31,689 bases of DNA from Fidelibacterota bacterium. GTDB lineage: Bacteria > Marinisomatota > Marinisomatia > SCGC-AAA003-L08 > TMED6. The stretch is taken from contig JAAZYZ010000076.1 of NCBI GenBank assembly GCA_014239355.1, positions 1-31,689 on the forward strand, in the 5' to 3' direction. The notes below the pieces were generated by a model. That model had not been told where the DNA came from, did not search any database, and saw only the letters and a list, made by a program, of their open reading frames with translations. The first letter of the stretch is position 1; every line of letters begins with the position of its first letter. Of this stretch, positions 14,358 to 23,178 are shown piece by piece. Made by a program: the position numbers and the translations under genes.

Positions 14358-16208
14358 TTAACTTTCCTCTATAATTTGTTCAATTTTTTCATAAATATCA
14401 GTAGTTGTAAAAGGTTTACCAGACACTCTATTAAAACTTAAAGCATCAATAAGATATTTACTGCGAATGATTGTTGATAACTGGCCTAAATTTATTTCGG
14501 GTATTAAAATTTTATTAAATTTTAATAATATTTCTGCTAAATTTTTTGGAAATGGGTTGATGTATTTTAAATTTACATGTGAAACAGATATTTTATTTTT
14601 ATTTGCCTTCTCAACTGCAGCTCTACACGCTCCATAGGTTCCACCCCAACTTAAAATTAATAATTCACCTTTAGGTTCACCATAAACCTCTAATTTGGGA
14701 ATAAAATCTGCAACAACATCAATCTTTTTCTGTCTTAGTTTAACCATATAATCATGATTATCAGCATCATAGCTTACATTTCCTGTATTTGCAGCTTTTT
14801 CCAATCCACCAATTCTATGCTCTAGCCCAGGAGTTCCTGGCAAAGCCCAATCTCTTGCCAAAGTTTTTTCATCTCTTTTATAAGGAGTAAATTTTTCATC
14901 TGAAGTTTTTTTAATAATCTTAGTTTTAATTTCAGGTAATTTATCCAGATTTGGTAATCGCCAAGGTTCAGAACCATTTGCAATATAACCATCAGATAGT
15001 AGTACTACAGGTACCATGAATTCTAAAGATATTTTACAGGCTTCATATGCCGTCTGAAAACAATCAGAAGGTGACTGTGCTGCTATTACTACTGCAGGGC
15101 ATTCACCATTTCTGCCATACATTGCTTGATTTAAATCTGATTGCTCTGTTTTTGTAGGTAATCCCGTAGAAGGTCCTCCTCTTTGAATATTGATAACAAC
15201 TATAGGTAATTCAGTAATAATTCCAAGCCCCATTGCTTCACCTTTTAAAGCAATTCCAGGACCACTACTTGCAGTAATTGCTAAATTACCAGCAAATGCT
15301 GCTCCCAATGCACTACAAATTCCTGCAATTTCATCTTCAGCCTGAAATGTTTTTATACCATAATTCTTATATTTAGATAATTCATGTAAAATATCACTGG
15401 CCGGAGTAATAGGATAACCACCAAAAAATAAATCTAAATTTGCTTTATTTGCAGCAGCTATTAGCCCCAATGTCAAACACTCATTACCCATTATATTACG
15501 ATAGGTGCCTTTTTTAAGAGAAGCTTTTGAAACCCTAAAGGTTGTCCGAATAGCTTCAATGGTTTCACCATAATGAAGCCCTGTTTTTAATGCTTTAATA
15601 TTTGCTTTAACAATCTCAGGTTTACTTTTAAATTTAGTTTCTAAAAATTTAATCGTGGAATCAATATTTCTTTCATAAAGCCAATATAACAACCCTAAAG
15701 CAAACATATTTGTGCTTCTAGACTTCATTTTTGATGGTAAATCAATATCTTCTAAAGCTTTATTTACCAAATCATTCATATCAACTTTTATTAATTTATA
15801 ATCATCAAGAGAACCATCTTCTAATGGATCTGTTTCATAACCTGATAAAGTAAAATTTTTCTTATTATAATTTGCTGTATTCGCAATTATCATTCCATTT
15901 GGTTTTAAATCTGCCAAATTAACTTTTAAAGCTGCAGGATTCATAGCAACTAATACATCTAACTTATCACCAGGAGTATGTATATCTTTATTACTAAATT
16001 GTAATTGGAAAGAACTAACCCCAGCTAAAGTTCCTTGAGGTGCTCTAATCTCTGCAGGGAAATCAGGAAGTGTAGCAATATCATTACCAAACAATGCCGA
16101 GTTGGTAGTAAACTGATTTCCAGTTAATTGCATACCATCACCTGAATCACCAGCAAACCTTATGGTAATCAAATCAACTTCCTTAGAATTTATTTCTCTC
16201 TTTGCCAT
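14358..16208 (-). CDS. korA: 2-oxoacid:ferredoxin oxidoreductase, alpha subunit (fused gamma-alpha)
   Basis: The product has about 616 aa from the ATG at 16208 (MAKREINSK). An in-frame ATG at 16247 would add 13 residues; I prefer 16208 because the family usually begins close to the strand before FAGDSGDGMQLTGNQF. Residues up to about 190 are the gamma domain (GDSGDG; FPAEIRAPQGTLAGVSSFQL). The rest is the alpha pyrimidine-binding part with GNECLTLGLIAAA, GGYPITPASDILHEL, QAEDEIAGICSALGAAFAG, TASSGPGIALKGEA and QRGGPSTGLPTKTEQSDL, ending in the transketolase-C-like domain. This gamma-alpha fusion is typical of two-subunit KGOR. It is the first gene of the minus operon and is transcribed divergently from selD across 16209-16323. 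Confidence 0.92.
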   Translation of the reverse strand: MAKREINSKEVDLITIRFAGDSGDGMQLTGNQFTTNSALFGNDIATLPDFPAEIRAPQGTLAGVSSFQLQFSNKDIHTPGDKLDVLVAMNPAALKVNLADLKPNGMIIANTANYNKKNFTLSGYETDPLEDGSLDDYKLIKVDMNDLVNKALEDIDLPSKMKSRSTNMFALGLLYWLYERNIDSTIKFLETKFKSKPEIVKANIKALKTGLHYGETIEAIRTTFRVSKASLKKGTYRNIMGNECLTLGLIAAANKANLDLFFGGYPITPASDILHELSKYKNYGIKTFQAEDEIAGICSALGAAFAGNLAITASSGPGIALKGEAMGLGIITELPIVVINIQRGGPSTGLPTKTEQSDLNQAMYGRNGECPAVVIAAQSPSDCFQTAYEACKISLEFMVPVVLLSDGYIANGSEPWRLPNLDKLPEIKTKIIKKTSDEKFTPYKRDEKTLARDWALPGTPGLEHRIGGLEKAANTGNVSYDADNHDYMVKLRQKKIDVVADFIPKLEVYGEPKGELLILSWGGTYGACRAAVEKANKNKISVSHVNLKYINPFPKNLAEILLKFNKILIPEINLGQLSTIIRSKYLIDALSFNRVSGKPFTTTDIYEKIEQIIEES

Positions 16209-16323
16209 TAAATTGTATTTATTAGTTAGGTAGTATAATTTACCCATATTCTTTTAAATAAGACAAAAATTATTTTTATATTTAAGTATTATTTTTACTT
16301 TATTTTTTAATAATAAAAAATTT

Positions 16324-17376
16324 ATGAAAAACATAAAACTTACATCTTATAGTTCTGGCGCAGGTTGAGCGTGTAAAATTAATCCTAAAGATCTCGGAGA
16401 GATTTTAGAAAAACTTAATGAAACTAAATTTCTTTTAAATGAAAATATAAAAGGATATCAAACATCTGATGATTGTTCTATTTACCCTATAGATGATAAA
16501 AACTTTTTAATACAGAGTGTTGATTTTTTTACGCCTATTGTAGATAATCCATATGATTTTGGGAGAATTGCTGCTGCTAATTCTTTTTCTGATATTTATG
16601 CTATGGGAGGAAAACCAATATTTGCCTTAAATATAACATGCTTCCCAACAGATGATTTGCCTTTAGAAGTACTTCATCAAATATTGAAAGGTGGTCAAGA
16701 TATTGCTAATGATGCTGGAGCTCCAATTTTAGGAGGTCACAGTATAAAAGATAAAGAACCTAAATATGGAATGGTCGTGACTGGCTTAGTTAAAAAAGAA
16801 CAATTAGTAAGAAATAATAATGCTCAAATTGGAGATTGTTTAATTCTTACTAAGCCTATAGGTACAGGAATTATTTCTACAGCAATAAAAAGAGGCAATG
16901 CAACACAAGATGATATTAATAATATTGTAAAAATTATGACTGACTCAAATGCTAAAGCTGCAAATGCAATGAATCAAGTAGGTGTAAATGCATGTACAGA
17001 TATAACAGGCTATGGTTTGATTGGGCATTTAAAAGAAATGTGTGAATCAAGTAATGTAAGTGCTATAATAAATGCAAAAGATGTACCACTCATTAATCGA
17101 GCAAGTGATTATGCTTCAAATAAACAAAATATTCCTGGTGGTACAAGAAAAAATTATGATTGTTTCAATTCAGTTGTAACCTATCAAGCAGATAATAAAA
17201 TATTAAATGAATTACAGCTATATGATGCACAAACATCAGGAGGTCTACTAATATCAGTATCAGAAAATAAAAAAGAAGACTTATTAAATAATCTAAAAAA
17301 ACAAAAATGTCTTTCACATAGTGTTATAGGAACTATTGTGAAGAAGGAATCATTACATTTAATTCAAATCAAATAA
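16324..17376 (+). CDS. selD: Selenide, water dikinase containing selenocysteine (UGA at 16366-16368 = Sec15)
   Basis: The 350-aa enzyme makes selenophosphate from selenide and ATP, the selenium donor for Sec-tRNA. The true start is the ATG at 16324. Codon 15 is UGA in the motif LTSYSSGAGUACKI, exactly where SelD has Cys or Sec (G-A-G-C/U-G/A-C-K), and the frame continues without a break to 17376. Conserved blocks follow: DFFTPIVDNPYDFGRIAAAN, SDIYAMGGKPIFALNI, GGHSIKDKEPKYG, LTKPIGTG, DITGYGLIGHL and DAQTSGGLLI. A conventional caller would start at 16603 and lose the catalytic N-terminus. A SECIS-like hairpin follows the UGA. The iscS-like gene starts 3 nt downstream. The leader is very AT-rich with no Shine-Dalgarno. 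Confidence 0.95.
16385..16408 (+). promoter_or_regulatory. Candidate SECIS hairpin of selD
   Basis: Starting 17 nt after the UGA, CUAAA and UUUAG form a lower 5-bp stem, a single G is bulged, and AUCUC/GAGAU forms an upper 5-bp stem with a GGA triloop at 16396-16398. Bulge and G-containing apical loop, placed 28-30 nt past the UGA, fit the loose bacterial SECIS pattern. The selD reading itself does not depend on this model. Confidence 0.6.
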
Positions 17377-17379
17377 ATA

Positions 17380-18522
17380 ATGAATAACATAATTTATCTT
17401 GACAACCAATCAACAACTCCTATAGATCCTAAAGTTCTAAAATCTATGAAACCTTATTTAGAAACCTCTTTTGGAAATCCTGCAAGTGTTAATCATATTT
17501 TGGGATGGCAAGCTGATGAAGCTGTAGAAATTGCAAGAGAAGAAATTGCAAATATTATTGGTGCTCAATCAAATGAAATTATCTTTACAAGTGGTGCTAC
17601 AGAATCTATAAATATAGCATTAAAGGGGTTAATAGGTAGCCATATTAAAAATGGAGATCATATTATAACAAGTAATATAGAACATAAAGCAGTAATTGAT
17701 GTATTAAATGCTATTTCAAAGAAAAATATTACAGTTTCTTTTGTATCTGTTGGAAAAAATGGAATTATAGATGTCAACAAAATTAAAAAACATATTACAA
17801 AAAATACAAAATTATGTACGATGATACATGGTAATAATGAAATTGGAACCATACAACCAATTGAACAAATTGGAGAACTATGTAAAAAACATAATATCAT
17901 TTTTCATGTTGATGCAGCACAAACTTTAGGTAAAAGAGAAATTAATATTAATAAAATGAATATTGATCTTCTTTCAATATCAGGACACAAAATTTATGCT
18001 CCTAAAGGAATTGGAGCATTGTTTGTAAGAAGAAGAAATCCTAGAATTGAGCTTAAACCTATTTTGCATGGAGGGGGTCATGAATATGGCTATAGACCCG
18101 GTACATTACCAGTTCATAATATTGTAGGTTTTGGTACAGCATGTAAAATTGCAATTAAGAATAAAAATACAGATAATAAAAAGATCAATAAAATGAAAAA
18201 TATTTTATCAACTGGTTTGCAAAAAATTTTTCCAGATTTAATAGTAAATGGAGATTTAAAAAATAGGCTGGAAGGAAATTTAAATATTACATTTCCAAAA
18301 TATAGTGCCGAAAAAATAATGATGAAATTGACTAAAATTGCTTGTTCAACAGGATCTGCATGCTCATCATCTACGCCTACTCCTTCACATGTATTGTTAG
18401 CTTTAAATTTAAAAAAAGAGCAAATAAATAATACAATTAGATTTGGTATTGGAAAATTTAATACAACAAAAGAAATTAATACGGTAATCGATATGTTTAA
18501 TGAAAAATTTAAAGGCGAATGA
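17380..18522 (+). CDS. Cysteine desulfurase (IscS/NifS family), possibly also selenium-mobilising
   Basis: The 380-aa PLP enzyme releases sulfur from cysteine as a persulfide for Fe-S cluster and thio-modification pathways. It shows YLDNQSTTPIDP at the N-terminus, FTSGATESINIALKG, HVDAAQTLGK, the PLP-binding SGHKIYAPKGIGA with K204, HGGGHEYGYRPGT, and the catalytic loop STGSACSSSTPTPSHVL with C328. The loop and R-x-G-T are of the IscS (group I) type. Its place between selD and a SufT-like gene suggests that it serves Fe-S assembly and may supply selenium to SelD, since NifS-like enzymes can act on selenocysteine. It ends in TGA, one base before the next ATG. Confidence 0.9.
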   Translation: MNNIIYLDNQSTTPIDPKVLKSMKPYLETSFGNPASVNHILGWQADEAVEIAREEIANIIGAQSNEIIFTSGATESINIALKGLIGSHIKNGDHIITSNIEHKAVIDVLNAISKKNITVSFVSVGKNGIIDVNKIKKHITKNTKLCTMIHGNNEIGTIQPIEQIGELCKKHNIIFHVDAAQTLGKREININKMNIDLLSISGHKIYAPKGIGALFVRRRNPRIELKPILHGGGHEYGYRPGTLPVHNIVGFGTACKIAIKNKNTDNKKINKMKNILSTGLQKIFPDLIVNGDLKNRLEGNLNITFPKYSAEKIMMKLTKIACSTGSACSSSTPTPSHVLLALNLKKEQINNTIRFGIGKFNTTKEINTVIDMFNEKFKGE

Positions 18523-18523
18523 C

Positions 18524-18868
18524 ATGAGTTTAATCAATAAGGAAGAAGTAATATCAATTTTAAAACAATGCTATGATCCAGAAATACCTATAGATTTATG
18601 GAATTTAGGTCTGATTTATGATATAAAAATTATTAATAATAATATAGATATAATCATGTCACTTACAACACCCGGCTGTACAATGGGGCAATATATGGCT
18701 GATGATATTAAATCTAAATTAGAACAAATTAAAAATATAAAAAATGTAACTGTAGAAGTTGTATTTGACCCTCCATGGCAACCTGAAATGATGACTAATG
18801 AAGGCAGACAAAAATTAGGCTTTGCTCCAACTGAAAATAAAGAAAAAGAAAAAAAAGACTGGGAGTAA
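18524..18868 (+). CDS. MIP18/DUF59 family Fe-S assembly factor (SufT-like)
   Basis: The 114-aa protein starts at the ATG at 18524, one base after the iscS stop; an upstream ATG at 18500 inside iscS is less likely because the family begins just before the E-E-V-I-x-x-L-K helix. Conserved elements are CYDPEIPIDLWNLGLIYDI (the D-P-E-x-P-x-x-x-x-x-L-G-L-I-Y signature), LTTPGCTMG with the conserved Cys, and VVFDPPWQPEMMTNEGRQKLG. Members mature or carry Fe-S clusters. The C-terminus ends in a Lys/Glu run. Cotranscription with the cysteine desulfurase supports the Fe-S role. Confidence 0.88.
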   Translation: MSLINKEEVISILKQCYDPEIPIDLWNLGLIYDIKIINNNIDIIMSLTTPGCTMGQYMADDIKSKLEQIKNIKNVTVEVVFDPPWQPEMMTNEGRQKLGFAPTENKEKEKKDWE

Positions 18869-18869
18869 A

Positions 18870-19112
18870 ATGAAAACTATTATACTAGATGATTTCTTAA
18901 GTGAGGGCATCTTAATCGAAAAAAAATTTAGAAAAAAAATTGACACTATAAATTGGAATGAGTATAAAAATGATAATGTTCTAATTAAGGGATGTAGCCA
19001 AGCTACCATTCCAACCTGGGCCTATCTTATAATTACAGCAAAATTAGTAGAACAAGCAAAAAATATATACTATGGTGATATTAAAAGTGCTGTAAAAATT
19101 TATAAAAAATAG
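18870..19112 (+). CDS. DUF2480-like small protein
   Basis: The 80-aa product starts at the ATG one base after the sufT stop. Its sequence MKTIILDDFLSEGILIEKKF, then FRKKIDTINWNEYKNDNVLI, then KGCSQATIPTWAYLIITAKL, resembles the N-terminal part of DUF2480 proteins known in Bacteroidota next to Suf/Fe-S genes. The conserved core is a W-x-x-Y segment, a Cys (KGCSQ) and I-P-x-W-A-Y. It is about half the length of the longer family members, as if it is the minimal domain. Function is unknown; by position it is probably linked to Fe-S assembly. Confidence 0.7.
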   Translation: MKTIILDDFLSEGILIEKKFRKKIDTINWNEYKNDNVLIKGCSQATIPTWAYLIITAKLVEQAKNIYYGDIKSAVKIYKK

Positions 19113-19129
19113 TAAAAATATATCTTATA

Positions 19130-19195
19130 GACTGATTGGTCGGTTTTTCTTGCAAATAAAATTAATTTATAGCTAAATTAGACTACTTAGTCGGT
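19130..19195 (+). promoter_or_regulatory. Two TetR-type operator-like inverted repeats upstream of etfB
   Basis: Site 1 (19130-19143, GACTGATTGGTCGG) and site 2 (19181-19195, GACTACTTAGTCGGT) share GACT-N4-5-GTCGGTTTT and start 51 bp apart. Site 2 has the perfect core GACTA-CT-TAGTC. Read in reverse, both are ACCGAC-type sites as bound by many TetR repressors. A weak promoter (TTGCAA at 19150-19155) lies between them, so binding could block transcription of the ETF operon. The regulator is not in the window. Confidence 0.55.
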
Positions 19196-19221
19196 TTTGT
19201 AAAATTTAGGAAATGAAAACT

Positions 19222-19995
19222 ATGAAAATTTGTGTTTTAGTAAAACAAGTTCCAGATAAAAATGATGCAATTAAATTGAATTCAGAAAATTTATCTGTTG
19301 ATAAAAGTAATTTTAACTTTGTAACTAATGAAAGTGATAATTATGCTGTAGAAGAAGCTTTACTTATTAAAGAAAAATTACAAGGAGAGGTTGTCGTATG
19401 TAGTTTTGGCAGTGAGTCTGCTATACAAGTAATTAAAGATGCTTTATCAAAAGGGGCGGATAGAGGAATATTCATTGAAAACGATACTAATGATGAATAT
19501 GATATTTTAAATATATCAAAAATATTTAATAATGTTTTAAAAGATGAAAACTTTGATTTGATTTTATCTGGATTACAATCAGATGATATGGGAAATGGTC
19601 AGCTTGGAGTCTTATTAGCAGAACATTTAAATATGAGTCATGGATCATTGGTTATGGAAACAAATATATCTGATACTACAAAGATAAAAATAAAACGTGA
19701 ACTTGAAAATGGGTGGTTTCAGTGGTCAGAACTAGATTTACCAGCATCTTTAACAATACAGTCAGGTATAAATAAACCAAGATACGCATCATTAAGAGGT
19801 ATTATGATGATGAAAAAGAAACCAATAAATACAATTAAATTATCTGAAATTGATACAAATGCTAATAAAATAGATAATTTAAAATCTATGTATATACCAC
19901 AAAAAACAAAAGAAACTGTAAAAATAGAAGGCTCTGCAGATGAAGTGGCAGAAAAATTACATAATATTTTAAAAAATGAATTGGGATTAATATGA
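19222..19995 (+). CDS. etfB: Electron transfer flavoprotein beta subunit
   Basis: The protein is about 257 aa from the ATG at 19222, which has AGGA at a proper distance; the ATG at 19213 directly abuts that AGGA and is less likely. MKICVLVKQVPD is the family N-terminus. EEALLIKEKLQGEVVVCSFG and ILSGLQSDDMGNGQLGVLLAEHL are the AMP-binding segments, and the C-terminal helix ends in LKNELGLI. ETF carries electrons from acyl-CoA dehydrogenases to the membrane quinone pool. Its stop overlaps the start of etfA by 4 nt (ATGA). Two operator-like repeats lie upstream. Confidence 0.92.
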   Translation: MKICVLVKQVPDKNDAIKLNSENLSVDKSNFNFVTNESDNYAVEEALLIKEKLQGEVVVCSFGSESAIQVIKDALSKGADRGIFIENDTNDEYDILNISKIFNNVLKDENFDLILSGLQSDDMGNGQLGVLLAEHLNMSHGSLVMETNISDTTKIKIKRELENGWFQWSELDLPASLTIQSGINKPRYASLRGIMMMKKKPINTIKLSEIDTNANKIDNLKSMYIPQKTKETVKIEGSADEVAEKLHNILKNELGLI

Positions 19996-20933
19996 AAATT
20001 TTAGTTTTTATACAAGTAGATGACAATAAGATAAATAAAATGTCATTAGAGGCACTAAAATGTGCTCAAAGCTTAACTTCTAATGTAAATGCTATTACAT
20101 TTCATGAAAGTGCAACAAATGAATTATCAAATTATAATCTAAATGAAATTATTTTTGTTAAAAATGATAAATTAAAGAACTATAGCCCTTTACATTATGC
20201 TAAAGCATTACAAACATTAATTGATGATAGCTGTAATGCAGTATTATTTGCTCATACATATGAAACAAGAGATTGGGTCCCAAGATTAAGTGCTAGATTA
20301 AACTATCCTTTTATATCAGACTGCATTGGTTTAAATAATGAAAATGACTCATTAATTATTACCCGCCAAACATATCAAGGAAAATTGAACAATGATTTTG
20401 AACTAAACACAAATGTATTTTGCTCTATTCAATCTGGTTGTTTCAAAGCAGATGACTTAGAAAGTGGAACTACGCAAATAAATACAGTTGAAGTAGACTT
20501 AGAGGAAATAACAAACCATATTAGACCTGAGGAAAAATTCAAAGAACAAAAAGGTGGAGTTGATTTAACCGCAGCAGATTTGATCGTATCAGTTGGAAGA
20601 GGTATTGCAAAAGAAGAAAATCTTTCTATAGCGCAAGAATTAACAACTTTATTAAACGCAGAGCTTGGATCTTCTAGGCCAATTGTTGATTATGGATGGC
20701 TACCTCACGACCGTCAAATTGGATCATCAGGCCAAGTAGTAAGTCCTAAATTATATTTTTCTCTTGGAGTATCAGGGGCTATTCAGCATCAAGTAGGTAT
20801 GAAAGGTTCAGATAAAATCATGGCCATAAATAAAGATGAAAATGCTCCTATATTTGAGATTGCTGATTACTCAGTAATAGGTGATTTATTAGAAATTGTT
20901 CCAAAATTAATTAATAAAATTAAGGAAGGTTAA
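19992..20933 (+). CDS. etfA: Electron transfer flavoprotein alpha subunit
   Basis: The 313-aa subunit binds FAD. The N-terminal alpha/beta domain carries VLFAHTYETRDWVPRLSARL. The C-terminal FAD domain has VSVGRGIAKEENLSIAQEL, YGWLPHDRQIGSSGQVVSPK, YFSLGVSGAIQHQVGM (the ETF alpha signature) and MAINKDENAPIFEIADYSVIGD, which closes the flavin site. It is translationally coupled to etfB. The following membrane Fe-S protein, 77 nt downstream, is the expected electron acceptor. Confidence 0.94.
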   Translation: MKILVFIQVDDNKINKMSLEALKCAQSLTSNVNAITFHESATNELSNYNLNEIIFVKNDKLKNYSPLHYAKALQTLIDDSCNAVLFAHTYETRDWVPRLSARLNYPFISDCIGLNNENDSLIITRQTYQGKLNNDFELNTNVFCSIQSGCFKADDLESGTTQINTVEVDLEEITNHIRPEEKFKEQKGGVDLTAADLIVSVGRGIAKEENLSIAQELTTLLNAELGSSRPIVDYGWLPHDRQIGSSGQVVSPKLYFSLGVSGAIQHQVGMKGSDKIMAINKDENAPIFEIADYSVIGDLLEIVPKLINKIKEG

Positions 20934-21010
20934 TTCCCTTCTTTTATTGTTACAATGTTATTAACTTTCTCCTATGTTTTTATAGAAATGAATTTTAGAG
21001 AGAAATAATA

Positions 21011-23047
21011 ATGGTTGATGGTCATCAATACGAATATACTCCTCCACACAGTCCTCCTATTATATTTTATTTAATAGCACTTTTAGCCTTACTGTATTTA
21101 ATATATAATTTAAGGCGTCTATTCACAATCCAGGTTGGAAAAGATGAACCACATAAAACAAATATTATATATCAGATATATACAGCCCTAACATTTGGTA
21201 TTGGTCAAAAAAAAGTTTATTCCAAACGTTTTACTTATGCCTCTATAATGCATTTTTTAATAGGTTGGGGCTTTATGGAATTAGTATTTGCAACAACCGT
21301 AGATTTTTTTGCTGCAAGAAAATGGTTTTTAAATTATCTGCCAGAATTTGATACCCCATGGTTTGCATGCCTAAATGATACAGGTGGTTTGATGCTTACT
21401 ATTGGTTTAATTATGGCTTTATATAGAAGGCATCTAAATAAACCAGAACCTCTACCTCACACAACAACAACAGGCCGTGGAAATCTATTTGGGGATAGTG
21501 GAATTTTATGGTTTTTATTATTACTATGTGTAGGAGGATTTGTAGCAGAAGCAGCGAGATTGTCTGTAGACAAACCAATTACAGCACATTTCTCATATGT
21601 TGGACATACTATTTCATTTCTTTTATCTGATTCATTATGGGTTATTTTAGAGAAGAAAATATGGTGGTTTCATGCTATAACATCATTATTATTTTTATCG
21701 CTACTTCCAATGACAAAAATGTTTAATATAATAGCATCTGTTACAAATATTTTTTATACAAATCTAATTAAAAGAGGACAGATTAGACCTATGCATGTAT
21801 CTAGCATATTAGAAGATCCCGATGCTGATATTGAAAATATATCTTTAGGAGCAAATAAAGTAAGTGACTTTTCTTGGAAACAATTATTAGATTCTGTAGC
21901 CTGCACCGAATGTGCACGCTGTACTACTGTATGTCCTGCATCTAGAACGGGAAAACCTTTATCCCCTATGAAAATTATTACAGATATTAGACATAAATTA
22001 TATTCAGACACATTAAATTTAAATAACTATGATGGAGAGCTAGTTGGAGGTCTTATTTCAGAAACTGAACTCTGGTCATGTACAACGTGTGGAGCTTGTA
22101 TGGAAGAGTGCCCCGTACTAATTGAACATGTTCCAACCATTATAGATATGAGAAGACACTTAGTCTTATCAGAAGGGAAACCACCTGAACAATCAAATGA
22201 AAGTCTTGAAAAAACTCTTCAAAATGGAAATCCTTGGGGAATGCCTCAACATGAAAGAACAAAATGGGCTGATGATTTTGATTTAGATTTACCTACTTTA
22301 GCTGATAAAAAAGAAGTTGATGTTTTATATTGGGTTGGATGCGCAGGCTCTTATGATCCAAGAAATCAGGGCATTGCTAGAGATTTAGTTAAAATATTAA
22401 AAAATGCAAATGTAGATTTTGCTATATTAGGTAAAGAAGAAACTTGCACAGGAGACTCAGCTAGAAGATTAGGAGAAGAATATTTATTTGAAACTTTAGC
22501 TAATCAAAATATAGAAACACTCAATAAATATAAATTTAATACTGTAATTACAGCATGCCCCCACTGTTTCCAAGTAATCTCAAAAGAATATAAAGATTTT
22601 GGGGGGAATTATAATGTTGTTCATCATTCAGAATATATTCAAAAACTAATTGATGAACAAAAAATTAAAGTTTCGAAAAATCTTGATGGAACAATAACAT
22701 ATCATGACGCATGTTATTTAGGTCGCTACAATGACATATATGAAGCTCCAAGAACAATTATTGAATCCTTATTAAGTGATAGTGGCAAAATTGTTGAAAT
22801 GAAAGATAATAAATCAGGCAGCTTATGCTGTGGCGCCGGTGGTGGAAATATGTGGCATGAAATTACTGAAGGTGAAAGAATTAATATTAAACGATTTGAA
22901 CAAGCTGTAGATACACAAGCAGATACTGTTGCAACGGCATGTTCTTTTTGTGCTATTATGATGGAAGATGCTAAGAATGTAACTGGAAATGAAAATACAA
23001 TGCAAACCCTAGATGTTGCAGAATTAGTTGCAAAATCAATAGAATAA
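21011..23047 (+). CDS. Membrane ETF:quinone oxidoreductase candidate (NarI-like heme b domain + 2[4Fe-4S] + two CCG domains)
   Basis: The 678-aa protein has five or so TM segments in the first 250 residues with conserved His (SIMHFLIGWGF, FSYVGHTISFLL, IWWFHAITSLL), as in NarI/HdrE-type cytochrome b domains. Two [4Fe-4S] motifs follow: C298-C301-C304-C308 and C357-C360-C363-C367. The HdrD-like CCG part contains YWVGCAGSYDP, TACPHCFQVI, YHDACYLGRYN, LCCGAGGGNMW and TACSFCAIMM. This fusion is the membrane partner (EMO/DUF224 type) that passes electrons from EtfAB to menaquinone in beta-oxidising bacteria. Position after etfBA supports that role. Reverse electron flow or a heterodisulfide-like reaction is less likely. 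Confidence 0.85.
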   Translation: MVDGHQYEYTPPHSPPIIFYLIALLALLYLIYNLRRLFTIQVGKDEPHKTNIIYQIYTALTFGIGQKKVYSKRFTYASIMHFLIGWGFMELVFATTVDFFAARKWFLNYLPEFDTPWFACLNDTGGLMLTIGLIMALYRRHLNKPEPLPHTTTTGRGNLFGDSGILWFLLLLCVGGFVAEAARLSVDKPITAHFSYVGHTISFLLSDSLWVILEKKIWWFHAITSLLFLSLLPMTKMFNIIASVTNIFYTNLIKRGQIRPMHVSSILEDPDADIENISLGANKVSDFSWKQLLDSVACTECARCTTVCPASRTGKPLSPMKIITDIRHKLYSDTLNLNNYDGELVGGLISETELWSCTTCGACMEECPVLIEHVPTIIDMRRHLVLSEGKPPEQSNESLEKTLQNGNPWGMPQHERTKWADDFDLDLPTLADKKEVDVLYWVGCAGSYDPRNQGIARDLVKILKNANVDFAILGKEETCTGDSARRLGEEYLFETLANQNIETLNKYKFNTVITACPHCFQVISKEYKDFGGNYNVVHHSEYIQKLIDEQKIKVSKNLDGTITYHDACYLGRYNDIYEAPRTIIESLLSDSGKIVEMKDNKSGSLCCGAGGGNMWHEITEGERINIKRFEQAVDTQADTVATACSFCAIMMEDAKNVTGNENTMQTLDVAELVAKSIE

Positions 23048-23049
23048 AA

Positions 23050-23178
23050 ATGGACTATATTCTTTCATATTTTTATAAACTTTCTGAAGTCAGACAAACT
23101 TTTACTATTTTAATGATGGGCTGTGTAGGCTTTATTATTATTATCCTCGCCATAAAAAGATGGTTGATCAATAGGTGA
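23050..23178 (+). CDS. 42-aa single-TM protein after the ETF oxidoreductase
   Basis: An ATG at 23050, 2 nt after the stop of the oxidoreductase, opens a 42-codon frame ending in TGA. Residues about 20-35 are a strongly hydrophobic helix (ILMMGCVGFIIIILAI) followed by a basic K-R-W-x-x-x-R tail, giving an N-out/C-in orientation by the positive-inside rule. The tight spacing and Cys in the helix suggest a small accessory subunit of the membrane complex. No family is recognised, and no Shine-Dalgarno is visible beyond coupling. Confidence 0.6.
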   Translation: MDYILSYFYKLSEVRQTFTILMMGCVGFIIIILAIKRWLINR

